This document shows positions 22,396-33,586 of a stretch of 64,000 bases of DNA, in pieces. A model generated the notes under the pieces. The model was not told the DNA's origin, searched no databases, and was given only the letters and a program-made list of their open reading frames with translations. Position 1 is the stretch's first letter. Each line of letters starts with the position of its first letter. Origin of the DNA: Prototheca cutis (lineage: Eukaryota; Chlorophyta; Trebouxiophyceae; Chlorellales; Chlorellaceae); contig BCIH01000002.1 of NCBI GenBank assembly GCA_002897115.2, positions 710,681 to 774,680 of the forward strand, written 5' to 3'. Position numbers and translations under genes: made by a program.

Positions 22396-24112
22396 CTACT
22401 CGGCAGGGAAGGACAGGAAGGTGTCCACAAGGCTCAGAAAATCGTTGTTGTACTGCCACATGGCAGCGTGCCCGGCTTCCCTGAAAATGACGAGCCACGG
22501 CGTGGGCACTCGGTCGGCAATTGCGCGCACGTTTTGCGGCGGCACGATGAGGTCGTCCTCCCCGCCAACCAGGAGCAGGTCGTTCTCGATGGATGGGACG
22601 GCATCCCACACCGTCGTGTCCGTGTAAAACTGCAATGCAAAGAAGATACCTGGGAATTTGTTGACACCCAATCACACTTCAAGGGACTAGCCAATGTCGG
22701 CTGTTCCAGTCTCAACACCAACAAGTGTCTGGCCCATCTCCAGCAGCCGAAAGCCCCACCCACATAGTCGAGGACGCCAAACGCTTGGCGGATGAAAGTC
22801 GTTGAATTCTCAGGGTCGTTCACAGGTGGGTCGGGGTCAAAGTAGCGATCACACGCCGCGGCGGCAGCTGCATGATGGATGGGCGTTCTACTAATGTGAA
22901 GTCAGGCTACATTCACGAGAGCAGGCACCTGGGCGTTCAGCAGGGCACCACCTGCACCGCATGCAGCGTCCGACAACCAACTGATTTGTTCGCTCACCAG
23001 CAGGGTATTGCAGGGGAAACGAGACATTGAGGCTGGTGAGAGGGTCGGAGTTGGGAGAAATGAGGGTTTCCTGGGCCAGAGCCGTGGGCGCTTCGGAATT
23101 CGGGCTGCCGGCGCTTCCAGCGACGATGATGACCTTGTTGTATGCATCCCCATGCAGTGCGGCGGAGGCCGTGGCGATGAATCCACCCATAGACAAGCCG
23201 AGCAGGTTTGGCGCCTCTCCCAAGTCGAGAGACTGCACGGCTGGGTGCACGGATCCCACTGAGCTTCCGGACATGGGTCTTGGGCTGATTTGCCAGGACA
23301 AACCTCACTTCCACCAGCATACACCTCATATTCGTGGTAGCATGGCCAGGACCCATATCCAAAGTCCCAGCGCCCTTGAGAAAGACTGACCTCAACCAGG
23401 TACAAGGTGTCATTCGCCATGAGCTCAATGCTGATGGCTTGAGTGTCAGTGTAGTCCTGCACAGCACAGGTCACTATTGTCAACGAACACCTGAAATCAA
23501 GGCCAAGTGCAGTCATCAAGGCGTGGACAGCGCTGTGCCCAAGGCCCATCTACAGCCGATTCCCATAACCGTCCCCTTCAGCACACTCACGCACCTTGCT
23601 AAAGCCCATGCCTCTGTTGTCAAACATGATCACCTCCTGGTCGCGTGCCAGTTGCTCTAGGAACGGCACTCTCCAGAGCGCCATGGTATCCCCAAACCCG
23701 GCGACCAGGACCAGGGGCGGTCGCCCCGCGGTGGAGTTGCCAAAGCGATAGTAAGCGAGCTCCGCGCCGTTTGGGATGCTAACAGGCTGGAGGTCCCCAA
23801 TGAAGTCAGCATAGGTAGGTGGCGTGGCAACATGGTCATAGCCACCCTCCTCGCAAAACTCGAGCACGTCACTGGAATTCACTGCGCCTGTGAAGTTTTT
23901 TTGGGTGTGCCCTTTCGGTACTGGGTTTGCAGAAGAATCGTCACGCCAGGCACCAACCCGACATTCCCAATGCCGATTTTCGTTGCCCGATGGCATGTAA
24001 TGATCATTATAATGCCAACACGAGCTTCGCACTCGCCTTGGGCGGCTACCTGTTGGGCCGCGAGCAGCACAAGCAAAACACAAGCAAAACAGGACCCGGT
24101 GGTCGACCCCAT
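22396..24112 (-). CDS. secreted alpha/beta-hydrolase, tandem copy 2
   Basis: Six exons, high to low: 24037-24112, 23595-23887, 23391-23456, 22998-23232, 22764-22867, 22396-22629 (335 aa). Exon 1 gives a signal peptide (MGSTTGSCFACVLLVLLAA). Its phase-correct junction needs a GC donor (CAAG|GCGAGT), giving QG-AVNSSDVLEF, which aligns with copy 1. Hydrolase motifs: AYYRFG, VAGFGDT, MFDNRGMGFS, nucleophile GLSMGG, acid in GEDDLIVP, His in REAGHA. Exons 2, 4 and 5 are 293, 235 and 104 bp, the same lengths as in copy 1. Substrate unknown; the signal peptide indicates secretion or a vacuolar/ER route. Confidence 0.85.
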
Positions 24113-26405
24113 GATGCGCCCTGTTCCGGCGGACGGTCAAAATCGTAAAAGTAACAAACCCCAACGTTCGTACGAACCCGATGGGCATAACAGGTTTGTG
24201 TGCCGTGTGTCGAGAACAAACTCTGACGTGGCACCAACATGTGGCAGGGCTGCCCGGGGGGGGGGGGGGGGCGTGGACCCCTAAGGATCCCCTATCCATT
24301 GGAAGCTGGGCAGCAACATAAACAGGGGCTCGTCTACATTCTGTCCCCTTTTCAAGAAATACTATGGGACCGGGCCAGGTGCTTTGGTGAGCGTCTGGTC
24401 CGGTCGCTGCTGTGGGGTCCCCATCGACCGGGCATGAGCCGGCCGACTACGGGTCCAACGCCCTCTGAGTCCGTTCTGGCCAGGTGCCTGCGCCGCAGGC
24501 GTTGGTCGCGAGCGTCTAGTTCATTTGATGGGGCATATGTGCGCGCGGGGAAAGAACGGGCGGCAGATGGCCATGTAGCATCGTTCGCGCGGGCGGTGTG
24601 ATGCCACCTCGGCAGTGATTCCAGCAAACCTTGTCCATTTGCAAGCTTCGTCGCGACCGCCATTTCACGTCCGCAGGCCTCGCGTGGTCTGGGTCCTCGA
24701 TCGTCCAAAGATGGATCTGAGCAGGTATGCAGCTATGCGGTAGCTCTCAAGCAGTCCTTGGGAAGCTGGAAGGCACCTGGCTGCGTTCTGTTGGAATGGG
24801 GCATGTGGTTGCATGTGATGATGACCTCCCGGGAGTGGGTGCAACATGCATCATCGCTGCTGCCTCACAGTCGCTCGTTCATGCCTGCATGATCGTCGCC
24901 ACGTGCCCGCATCACCTTCCCTGAGCAGGAGTCTGATGGACACGATTGACTGCTGGTCTCAGCTGCAATTCACATGACCACCCGTCGATTGCTGGCCGGT
25001 GCCAGTGGGCCAGACCCATGCTCGGAGCACGTGGGCTGCTGGTATGCAAGGCGTGGGGGGTGCAACACGTGGCAGGTGCATTTTGCACTCCGGGAAGGAG
25101 CGTCAGTTTGTGCATGCCAAAGCCCACGAGCTGCTGGTAAACCCCCCTCCCAAGCGCGCCAACATTGCAGATTTGCACGGTGTGCGGAGCGAAGGCGTGC
25201 ACGGACTGTTGCACTGCATGATTCCACACGCTCTACGTGGATGCTCGCGCTCAGTTGGTCTGACATGGTGCGAACTTGCGGCGCGGAAGCGGGCGAACCA
25301 CCCAGGACCTGGACCTGGGCCTGCCAACTCTTAATGACGGCGAAGATGCCATCCAAACTCAGGTGGTGCTAGCACGTTGGGTACCCCTGTAGGGGTCTGA
25401 TTAAGTTCTCGAAATCCCCGTCGACCGAGTTGGCGTGGGAGGTGCATCGACGTTGTGAGTGTTTGGTCCCCATGAAGCCTGAATTCACTGTGACCTCCCT
25501 CCCCCTCCCATGTGTCGACAGGCAGCCAAAAAAATATTTAACTCCAGTCAAGATGTCCGACGTCGGCATTTGCGTACAATAGGGTGGAAACCCTGGCCAA
25601 AAAAATGAGTTCATGGTGCAGGATCTTCTTGGGGCACCTGGCTTCAGATCCCGTGACCACCAAACCGTTGAACCTTGCGATTTCCGAAGTCAATCGGTGG
25701 CACTTAAATTACAGGTACAGGCCAGGAATTCTGCAGTGCGGTGCAGTGTGGGCCATGCTCTGCAGGCCGTCAGTGAAGAAGGATTCCCACCCGTCTCAGA
25801 ATGGCCCTCCCAAAGCTCTGACAAGACGATTCCCATGGTCATCCGCGATAGCCCTGGCGAGTATTCGATGCGTTCCATGGCTAGTAACCGTAGGCAGGGA
25901 TTATTGAAGTAGTGAGGGTGAACAGGGGGTATGAAGGGGGTGGTGAGGGGGAGTGAGGTGCAGCAAGGGACCGTCAAATGCGATAATCCCAACATGCACT
26001 TGGGCCCAAGGACAGAATAAAGCAACCACTGGTATGGAGTTGAGAGGGGGAGTGTGATGCCTACGGGATGCATTGGTACACAGCGAGAGTTGATGGGTGG
26101 TGCATTTGGCGGGTGTCCAGCACCGGGCCAAATTGCCAAACAGCCAAGAGGGTGCTGGTGCAGCAGACCACAGTTCGAGGGCCGGTTGGCTTTCTGGACT
26201 TGTGCCCATGTCCTAGCCAATCCGGGGCGGCGCTTGGGGAGGCACCGTTTTGCTGGAATGGTTCCTGGAACAGGAACCAGGGAGTGGCTAGAAGGAACTG
26301 TTTCACGGGAATGACGGAGCCGATGACTGAGTCAAGGGGCAGACACGAGGGATGGTCGGGGCTGCGTTTGCCAGGTCCACTTGTCGCCCTCCGCGCCAAA
26401 GGGGT
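24113..26405. other. 2.3-kb spacer between hydrolase genes 2 and 3, no gene recognised
   Basis: Open frames are short and overlapping and I found no family-like exon. A C/G homopolymer lies near 24258-24270. It contains the promoter of copy 2 and the 3' end of copy 3. It is much longer than the spacer between copies 1 and 2, so a decayed element or a lost gene copy is possible but not visible. Confidence 0.4.
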
Positions 26406-28321
26406 TCATGTGCTGTCCAAGAACTCCTCGAGCATTGCTGTGAAATTGTCTGCATACTGGTACCAGGCAAGATGCCCGGCATCGGGGTACAGCACCAGCT
26501 CTGCTCGCAGCGAGGCAGCTTGGACCTTGCGCAGGCTCTCTGGCGAAATCAGCGGGTCCTGCTCCCCGCCCACGACCAGCAAGCTGGAGTTGATCGGGAA
26601 CAGTGCGCCCTCCCAGGCATCGTTGCTCTGTAAAAACTGCATGAAACACATGGAAGGGCTGTCCGGTTTCATGGGGTTTGGATGCAGATGTCATGCAATC
26701 AGGGCAGACGGCGATGCCTGAGATGTTGCACGGAAACTGCAGCAGTCTATGAATGCGTCGCGGGCATGCCTCCATAACAACCGACACAGAACACCAGAGG
26801 CCCCAATAGGCGTACATAGTTTTGGATGGCAGAGCCCTGCTGCGCCACCATCATGAGGAGTTGGCCAGAGGCATTTGGGTCGTCGCTGCCGACCAGCGAC
26901 TGGCTCTCCAGCCTGCAAGCCGCTTGAAGGGCTGCAGCATGGGGGGAAGGTGGGGGAGGGACCATGGCTGTGAGGCGACATGGTATGCTTAGCTTATATC
27001 CACCGAGTCCTGGACTGCACCGCACGCACGCACGCACGCACGCGCACACACGCTCACACACGCGCGCACACGCATGCACGCACGCACGCACGCGCACACG
27101 CACGCACACGCGCACACACACACACGCACACACACAAAAGGCCATCATCCCACTCCCCACCACCAAAGCATGCGTCCCACGGACACGAGCGCAAGAATGG
27201 CAACCTAACCCAAAGCACAGCCATTGGCAGACCTTCGGGCAACTGGAGCTGGAAAATGTTTTCAAGGGGTTGTATTTGCATGTTTGGCGCGGAGCGGATG
27301 AGCTGGAAGAGCAGCTGAGAGTCGGGTGGGGAATAGCCGTATCCCAAGCCCCATGAAATCACGACCACATGTCCAAACACCTCAGGCCACTTGGCGGCTG
27401 CCATCAAGGCAATACCCGCTCCCATGGAGTATCCCAGTATGTTGGGCGGTTGATCCAGTTTCAGTGCCTGGTGAAGGGCGGGGAAAGAAGATACTTGGCA
27501 AGGGATTCCCTTTCCAGGAGGGAGCAAGCTTTGTCAACGGCAGATGCAGGTCCCAGAGCGCTCGCATCACCGAGCGCGCACCTCGACGACCATGGCAACC
27601 TCCTCCGCCATGTTGTCCATTGTGAGTGGCTGGGAGGAAGTACTCTGGACACACCCACACACATGCGACCCGAGGACAATGGAGTGTTATGAACGTGCAT
27701 GCAGCAGTGGGACATGTCGTGACGCACCGCAACCCAATGCGCTGGCAATTTTTCCATCACCTAGCACACCTCTGATGTGCCGATGCCACGTAGGTCAAAC
27801 AAGATGATTTCCTGGGTTTGCGATAGGACCTCCAGAAAGTCCATGGGCCAGTAGGCCATGCTGCTGGCAAAGGGAGGAATCAGAAGCAGCGCTGGCCGAC
27901 CCGTCGCCCCCGAGCCGAACCGATAATATCCCGTCTGGGACAATGGGGTCTCGACATGCCGCAGCTTGCCAGGTTTAACGGTGTCGGTCGATGACCCAGC
28001 AAAGGCTTGGACACCATATATGCCGCTACAAAGCGTGTCTGTTGCGGAGCTTCTGGCGCCGGCTGGAGGGAGGAGCGCGGGATGGGGCAGTCGTGAGGAA
28101 GCACTGTTCGATGGAATCCCTGCTCGCCGTCGACAGTTGCACGCGGGGTCACGCTTCAGACAACAAAATGCGTGCACATTTCAGTGCAAAACTCGAACGT
28201 TCACTGCACCACAACGTGGCGAGTTATTGTCCCTACCATTCGAAAGGAGTGCGGTTAATAGCAGCCACGCCACCCCACTTCGACAGGGCTTGAGCAGCCC
28301 GTGGGGTCCACTGCGCGACAT
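26406..28321 (-). CDS. secreted alpha/beta-hydrolase, tandem copy 3
   Basis: Six exons, high to low: 28237-28321, 27770-28062, 27582-27644, 27233-27467, 26816-26931, 26406-26636 (340 aa). Exon 1 reads MSRSGPHGLLKPCRSG then a hydrophobic WLLLTALL, a signal peptide joined in phase 1 as in the paralogues. Motifs: GYYRFGS, LIPPFASS (oxyanion loop differs), LFDLRGIGTS, nucleophile GYSMGAG, acid in GGEQDPLI, His in PDAGHL. Exons 2, 3 and 4 (293, 63, 235 bp) match copy 1 exactly in length; exon 5 is 12 bp longer. It is the most divergent of the three. Intron 4 holds a long GT/GC-rich repeat on the coding strand. Substrate unknown. Confidence 0.85.
26990..27138. repeat. (ACGC)n/(AC)n microsatellite in an intron
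   Basis: A run of CACG, CGCA and CACA units on +, so GTGC/GTGT on the coding strand, inside intron 4 of hydrolase copy 3. Open frames through it (His/Thr/Arg strings) are repeat artefacts. Confidence 0.85.
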
Positions 28322-29116
28322 CTTGAACTCTTGCGCGGCAATACAATGATGGTGTGGCGTTGAGTTGCCCGAATATTGCTGGGCTCGTCGGTGACATCAT
28401 TGTATTACGGGTCTGCAGACTGCGATGGCAACTTCGTGTAGCTTCTTGCCGTCGCAAATGCCTAGCTCGAGCACGAATGAGGACCCAAGTCGAGGGCGTG
28501 AAAGTCCAGGCTGAAGGCATCGGGAGTTTTGCGTTGTCTGAAACACTGGAGCACCAGCTCCGGGTTCTGTTGTGGCTGTGGTGAGTGGGCGCCTGGCACA
28601 TGCAGGGCCCTTTGCGCGCTCCCGCTCGTCTGTCGAGTGATCCTCACCAATGGGCACATAAAACCAAAGGACTACTGTGCATGTTAGCATATCATGCGTG
28701 TAGAATGGAGGATCGACTTGATGTGACCGTGGGGAATGGCCTGTTGTTCAGCTCGCGCAGGCGTGGTGGGGGCCCCTAACAAAAGGGCGGCGACCTCACC
28801 CCACACGCACCCCCAAGGTCATCCAACAATCTGCATCCCTCTGGCAAAATAGTACAAACCTACGGTATTTGAACATGAATGCACCCAATCGAATTGTCTA
28901 GACAGCATTGCTTCACTCCCAGTCGTACACAAGGTGGGCAAGTGAGAGCTTCCCAGTCCGCCACCACGGCTCATCCGAGCCACGCCGGTTGTCGTGACGA
29001 TCACCAGACTGAGGGGAACCGGCCACACGCACGACTCCCGCTTGCCACCCAAAAGAAATCGCATATTCTATAGCAGCAGTCGATGCAAGGATTTATCAAG
29101 TAGGGCGCTTAAAGCC
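28322..29116. other. bidirectional promoter region between hydrolase 3 and PheRS
   Basis: 795 bp between two divergently transcribed genes. No gene, and no motif I can assign. Confidence 0.45.
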
Positions 29117-32100
29117 ATGGCGAGGTGCCAGGTCCTGCACCGCATGGCACACTTTGCTTTTGCGGGGACCGCCCGGTCAGGTAGGTTCCTCGGCATGCAC
29201 GGGAATTTTCAGTTCCCCGGAGCTTCTTTGCATGCAGTACATGCCCTCTCTTTGTTCCATGCAGTCCCCGTGCCGTGGAGCTTCCCATGCGGGGCGTGGG
29301 TTGCACGCAAAGGCCCCCCCAGCATGGTGCCAAGCTGTCCTAGCCTGTCCGCATCAGGTCTGTTCAGGCAGAGGGCTCGATCTTGCTGTGCGGCCGTGAT
29401 CATGAAGCAAGTATTTTACGCAGAATGTATGCCTGAAATGTGCAGGCGTGCGGGGCGTGAACTGTGCGCCTGCCGGACTTGTCGCTGCTGCGGCTCCCGT
29501 GGCTGCTGTGCCGCCGGCAGCACGACCATCCCGAGCTGGTGCGAGGTCTATTATGCTGTGGAATTTGCTTTGCATCCTTGGAGCATGGGATTGGACCTGG
29601 GTGAATCCACATGTTATTGAGACCACCATCCTGGCCAAATTCTTTGCAGACATTATCAATGGGGACCCAGCAAACAACATCACTGATGCTATCTACGACA
29701 AGATCGGGATCAACTTGCACCAGTGCGCTTGGCAGGAAAAGGGGGGGGGTTTTGAGGAATTTTTGACAGGGGGTGACGTTGACAATATGACTAGCTTGTA
29801 CTGTGCATCTGCGCCAATCCCTGACCATGACATCCGCACCTGCGTCACGAGGATTCTCCGCGCCATGGCCAATGCAGGAAGCCAGACCACCCCATCGGCA
29901 TCATCAAGCAGGCCATCTATGACTACTTTGAAAAGACAGATCCTGCCATGAGGGGCTTTGACAACCTTAGCCCCGTCGTCACTGCCAAAGCCGTGAGTCT
30001 GGGCAGGTGGCTTTTCTTGGGTGGTTGGGTGTGTAGCTGGGTGGAGGCGGGGGCAAGATATTCATCACATGTCCTGCANCNCTGCCTTTCCATTTCTTCC
30101 TCCTGTCACGCACACGACACATCCAACCCTGTTGTCGCAGAATTTTGACGATGTCCTGGTGCCCGCAGATCATGTGTCGCGCAGCCCCAACGACACGTAC
30201 TATGTCGACGAGCAGACCGTACTCCGCTGCCACACCTCTGCCCACCAGCTGGAGTTGCTGAAGAAAGGGGAGCCTGCCTTTCTCATCACTGGCGACGTCT
30301 ACAGGTGGGTATTTTTTTCCCGCTGGGCAGTTTTTCTTCTGTTTGTGTATGTGTGTTTTGGCATGCATGGGGCTCCGTCGTCGATGGGCAATGGTAAGAG
30401 GACCTCGATCTGTGTCGAGCCAATTTCGCCGACCAGCCCAGGCCGCCCTGTCCGCTGCATGCAGGCGCGACAGCATCGATGCCACACACTACCCCGTGTT
30501 CCACCAAATGGAAGGGCTGCGAGTTCTGGATGCCAGTCACTGGGGAGCGGCGGACCCAGCAAAGTTTGCGGAGCAGCACCTGAAGCAGACGCTGGAGGGA
30601 CTGGCTCAACACCTGTTTGGTACGGACTGGAATTGTTCTTAGGCAGGATTGCCTGTCATGCATTCGTACGTGCATGCATGCGTCTGCCTATGGCGTTTCA
30701 CACTGCTGCCATACCCCTTCCTCCCACCCACCTCTCAGGATCCGTGGAGATGCGGTGGATTGACGCGTACTTCCCCTTCACGGACCCATCGTTCGAGTTG
30801 GAAATCCTGTTCAACGGGGAGTGGCTGGAGGTCCTGGGCTGCGGCGTGACGCAACAGGCCATCGTGGACGAGGGCGGCTTTGAAGGACACAAGGCCTGGG
30901 CNTTCGGGTGCGTGCGTGCATACACTGGGTGTAGGGCTTGGTGGAGGTGGGGGGGNAGGGAATGTGGGGCGTGGGGAGGGTTATAGAGAGGCTGTACAGC
31001 ACACCTGGGGGATGCTGCTGGCGAGCTAGGAAGTTGTGAGGATGGTGGTGGTCCCTCATTCTGCTATGAGTGACAGCAGCATGCGTGTGCCGCCTAGTTT
31101 CGAGTGCTCCACTTGTGTCCGCCAATCCTAGCCCTTCCTGAGAACCACCCCATCACCACCACACACACACACACACACACGCACACACACGCACGCACAC
31201 ACACCCACGCGCACACACACACGCACACGCGCGCACACACACACACACCCCGGAACTGTTGTCCTCAGGTTGGGTTTGGAGCGACTGGCAATGGTGCTGT
31301 TTGACATCCCAGACATTCGGTTGTTTTGGTCGAATGACGACCGCTTCCTCAAGCAGTTCAAGCGCGGTGGCATGCACACAAAGTGAGGCCGCCTGGCTGA
31401 CTGCTTTCGGGTGGTGTCACGGACTGGCCCTCTCCTCCGTTTCAGGGGTTTTCTCGCTGTGTGCGTGTGCAACGTGCTTCCCTACAACGCATGCCCAATA
31501 AACCCAACGAACGCTCTGCCTGCCCCAGGTTCAAGCCCTTCAGCAAGTACCCGCCGTGCTACAAAGACGTCGCGTTTTGGACGACCGATGCCTTTACCGA
31601 GAACAACCTCTGCGAAGTGGTGAGCTGTAAGGGCGGGCGATTAGTCACAGTGCGCTTGGAGCTGTTGGGGACAACCCTCATGGCNCCCCCNCCCCCGCCT
31701 GTGTAGGTGCGGTCGGTCGCCGGGGACTTGGTGGAAGAGGTCAAACTGCTGGACACCTTTACACATCCAAAGACGGTGAGCATGGGCCTCTTAGGGCTTT
31801 GCAGTGTCACGGGAACACACAGTGCAATGTCCATTGTCTCTGGAAACACTGGCAGGCTTGCGGCTTCATCGCCGTCTGAGGGATCCGCTGCCACTGCTCA
31901 ACAACGCATTGTCAGGGCCGGACGAGCCAGTGCTACCGCATTTCCTACCGCTCCATGGAGCGGAGTCTGACGGATGAGGAGATCAACGAGATGCAGTGGA
32001 CCGTCCGTAGGTGCGGCAGGCAGCGCCATTGGGAAAAAGGGGGGAGGGGGNTTCCTGTTATCTATCTGTTGTCCATGTTGGTCGTCCATCGCGGATGTCA

Positions 32101-32275
32101 GCTGTCGGCCATAGCACGGCGAGGGAAGCNCTGGACGAGCAAATTCTTTGGCAGGGTTGGCAGCCACCCCCATGGCAGCAAAAGCCATGGAATCCATTTC
32201 GCTGTTAGCCAACACACCGTACACACCGTCCATCACAGCACCATCGAGCGGGAAATGGGCGTGGAGCTCCGGTGA
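29117..32275 (+). CDS. organellar phenylalanyl-tRNA synthetase (monomeric PheRS)
   Basis: Twelve exons: 29117-29180, 29446-29538, 29650-29722, 29878-29992, 30141-30304, 30465-30619, 30739-30907, 31269-31382, 31529-31619, 31707-31775, 31916-32010, 32239-32275 (412 aa). It charges tRNA-Phe in mitochondria and/or plastids, matching plant and animal single-chain organellar PheRS. An Ala/Pro/Arg-rich transit-like leader (about residues 1-52) precedes [10 protein letters not shown]. Core motifs follow: [76 protein letters not shown] and class-II motif 3 [18 protein letters not shown]. The C-terminal FDX-ACB anticodon-binding domain runs from [13 protein letters not shown] to GVELR. All junctions are in phase; the leader exon choice is the least certain part. 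Confidence 0.93.
31161..31252 (+). repeat. (AC)n microsatellite just before a splice acceptor
   Basis: About 90 bp of CA/CG-CA repeats, ending 16 bp before the acceptor of exon 8 of the PheRS gene. The same intron opens GTGCGTGCGTG, which can pair with CACGCAC units here. Confidence 0.85.
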
Positions 32276-32489
32276 TCGAGGCTGGCATGCCAAAAGCCAT
32301 CGGCAGCATGGGCACAAGCCTGCATGGATGCAATCAATCGACTGGGCATGCGCGTTCCTGNGCCAGGCATTTGATGGACCGAGCGAACCGCCCTGGTGCC
32401 CTCCGGGCATAGCGCATGACGTGCAATGCCTGTCACAACTACGGCCGTGCCCTATCACTTGAAGGATGGCCGCCGCACATCAGTAGGTG

Positions 32490-33101
32490 TCATGCTGCCA
32501 TGGCCTGGTTGTAAGCAGCCAGCTCCTTCTCGTACCGCGCCCGGTCCCGAGCCGCCTGATCAAAATACAGCTGCATTCATTTAGAAAAGGAGAATGGGGG
32601 AGGCTGTGGCGGCTTGGTTTGCAAGGTTCGGAATGGGCTTTGTTTCTGCCAGCCAGCCCGGTTGGCAGGACGGTCTCGCATGTAATGCAGCCTTGCAAAC
32701 AAGCAACAGCAGTGTCCCTGGGATTGTCACAAATAACCGACACATGTCTCCACGTGCACGCACCTTCCGGATGTCCAGGGGCTCTTGCTGCCACCGGCGC
32801 CCAAGCTCACGCCCCACCTCGCCAATGCTCATTCCAGGTTGGTCAGCCTTGACCTGATCACGCATCGCCTTGCAATAATGAATGTCTGCAGCAGGATGAC
32901 GTCATATGGGAAGGGCCATACTCAGCACAGTCCCACCACCTGCCGCCGAAGGGCCACAGCGCAGCGCGACCCACTGGCAACCACCGCCCCAGCACTGCAC
33001 CACGCACATGCTCCCGAGGGCTTCTTTGGACCTGCAGNGTCTGCCTTTTTTTGCTTTCCAGACCGAGCCTTCCTCTCTGGAGTCTTTGGTGGAGACGTCA
33101 T
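32490..33101 (-). CDS. small single HMG-box protein (HMGB/NHP6-like)
   Basis: Three exons, high to low: 33008-33101, 32764-32885, 32490-32570 (98 aa). It starts MTSPPKTPERKARSGKQKK, a basic tail, followed by one HMG box: GPKKPSGAYIHYCKAMRDQVK, PGMSIGEVGRELGRRW, then LYFDQAARDRARYEKEL. It ends AAYNQAMAA with no acidic tail, so it is NHP6-like rather than plant HMGB-like. Expected role: non-sequence-specific DNA bending and nucleosome handling in the nucleus. The PSGAYIHYC region stands where most members have PLSAFxxF, a mild divergence. It converges on the PheRS gene (214 bp between stops) and is followed on the same strand by GPC1. Confidence 0.85.
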
Positions 33102-33586
33102 TCCTTGCACACACGCACCTGCACACACGCAGGGCCAGCGTAACCCTTGGGGGTTGCCATTCCGAAACTGGCTTCGTCCCGGATACACGTCTCCGGGGAC
33201 GCAGCGCTCGCCTGCCCAGCCGAGCCGCTCGAGACCATATGCACGCCAGGCNCCCGGGGTACCTTGNAGAAACGACGACAGAGGTTCNCTCAGGCCGAGC
33301 GCATGCAAAAATGCGTTTAGCTGGCAGATGCGTGCAGCGGGCGCTCCAGATGCTATCCCGATAGATCACTTCCGACTCGGAACCAGTGCAGTCGACTGGC
33401 AGCAATCACGACACACACGGACACATTCTACACAAACAATTCGTTGCAATGAAATCCAACGATATGCTGTCAAAAGGGAGTCATTCGCGCTGTCGGCAAG
33501 CGGGGGCTTCGTCGTTCACAGCAGGGCGGAGCATCCTCCGGGATGGATGCCGTCGAAACCNAATGATTATTCTGCAGGCCCAGATG
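33102..33586. other. intergenic stretch between HMG-box gene and GPC1
   Basis: 485 bp with the promoter of the HMG-box gene and the 3' UTR of the acyltransferase gene. It contains several single Ns. No gene is seen. Confidence 0.45.

Noticed and set aside
26964..27356. Open frames made of His-Thr-Arg repeats
   Set aside because: They read through an intronic CA/CG microsatellite.
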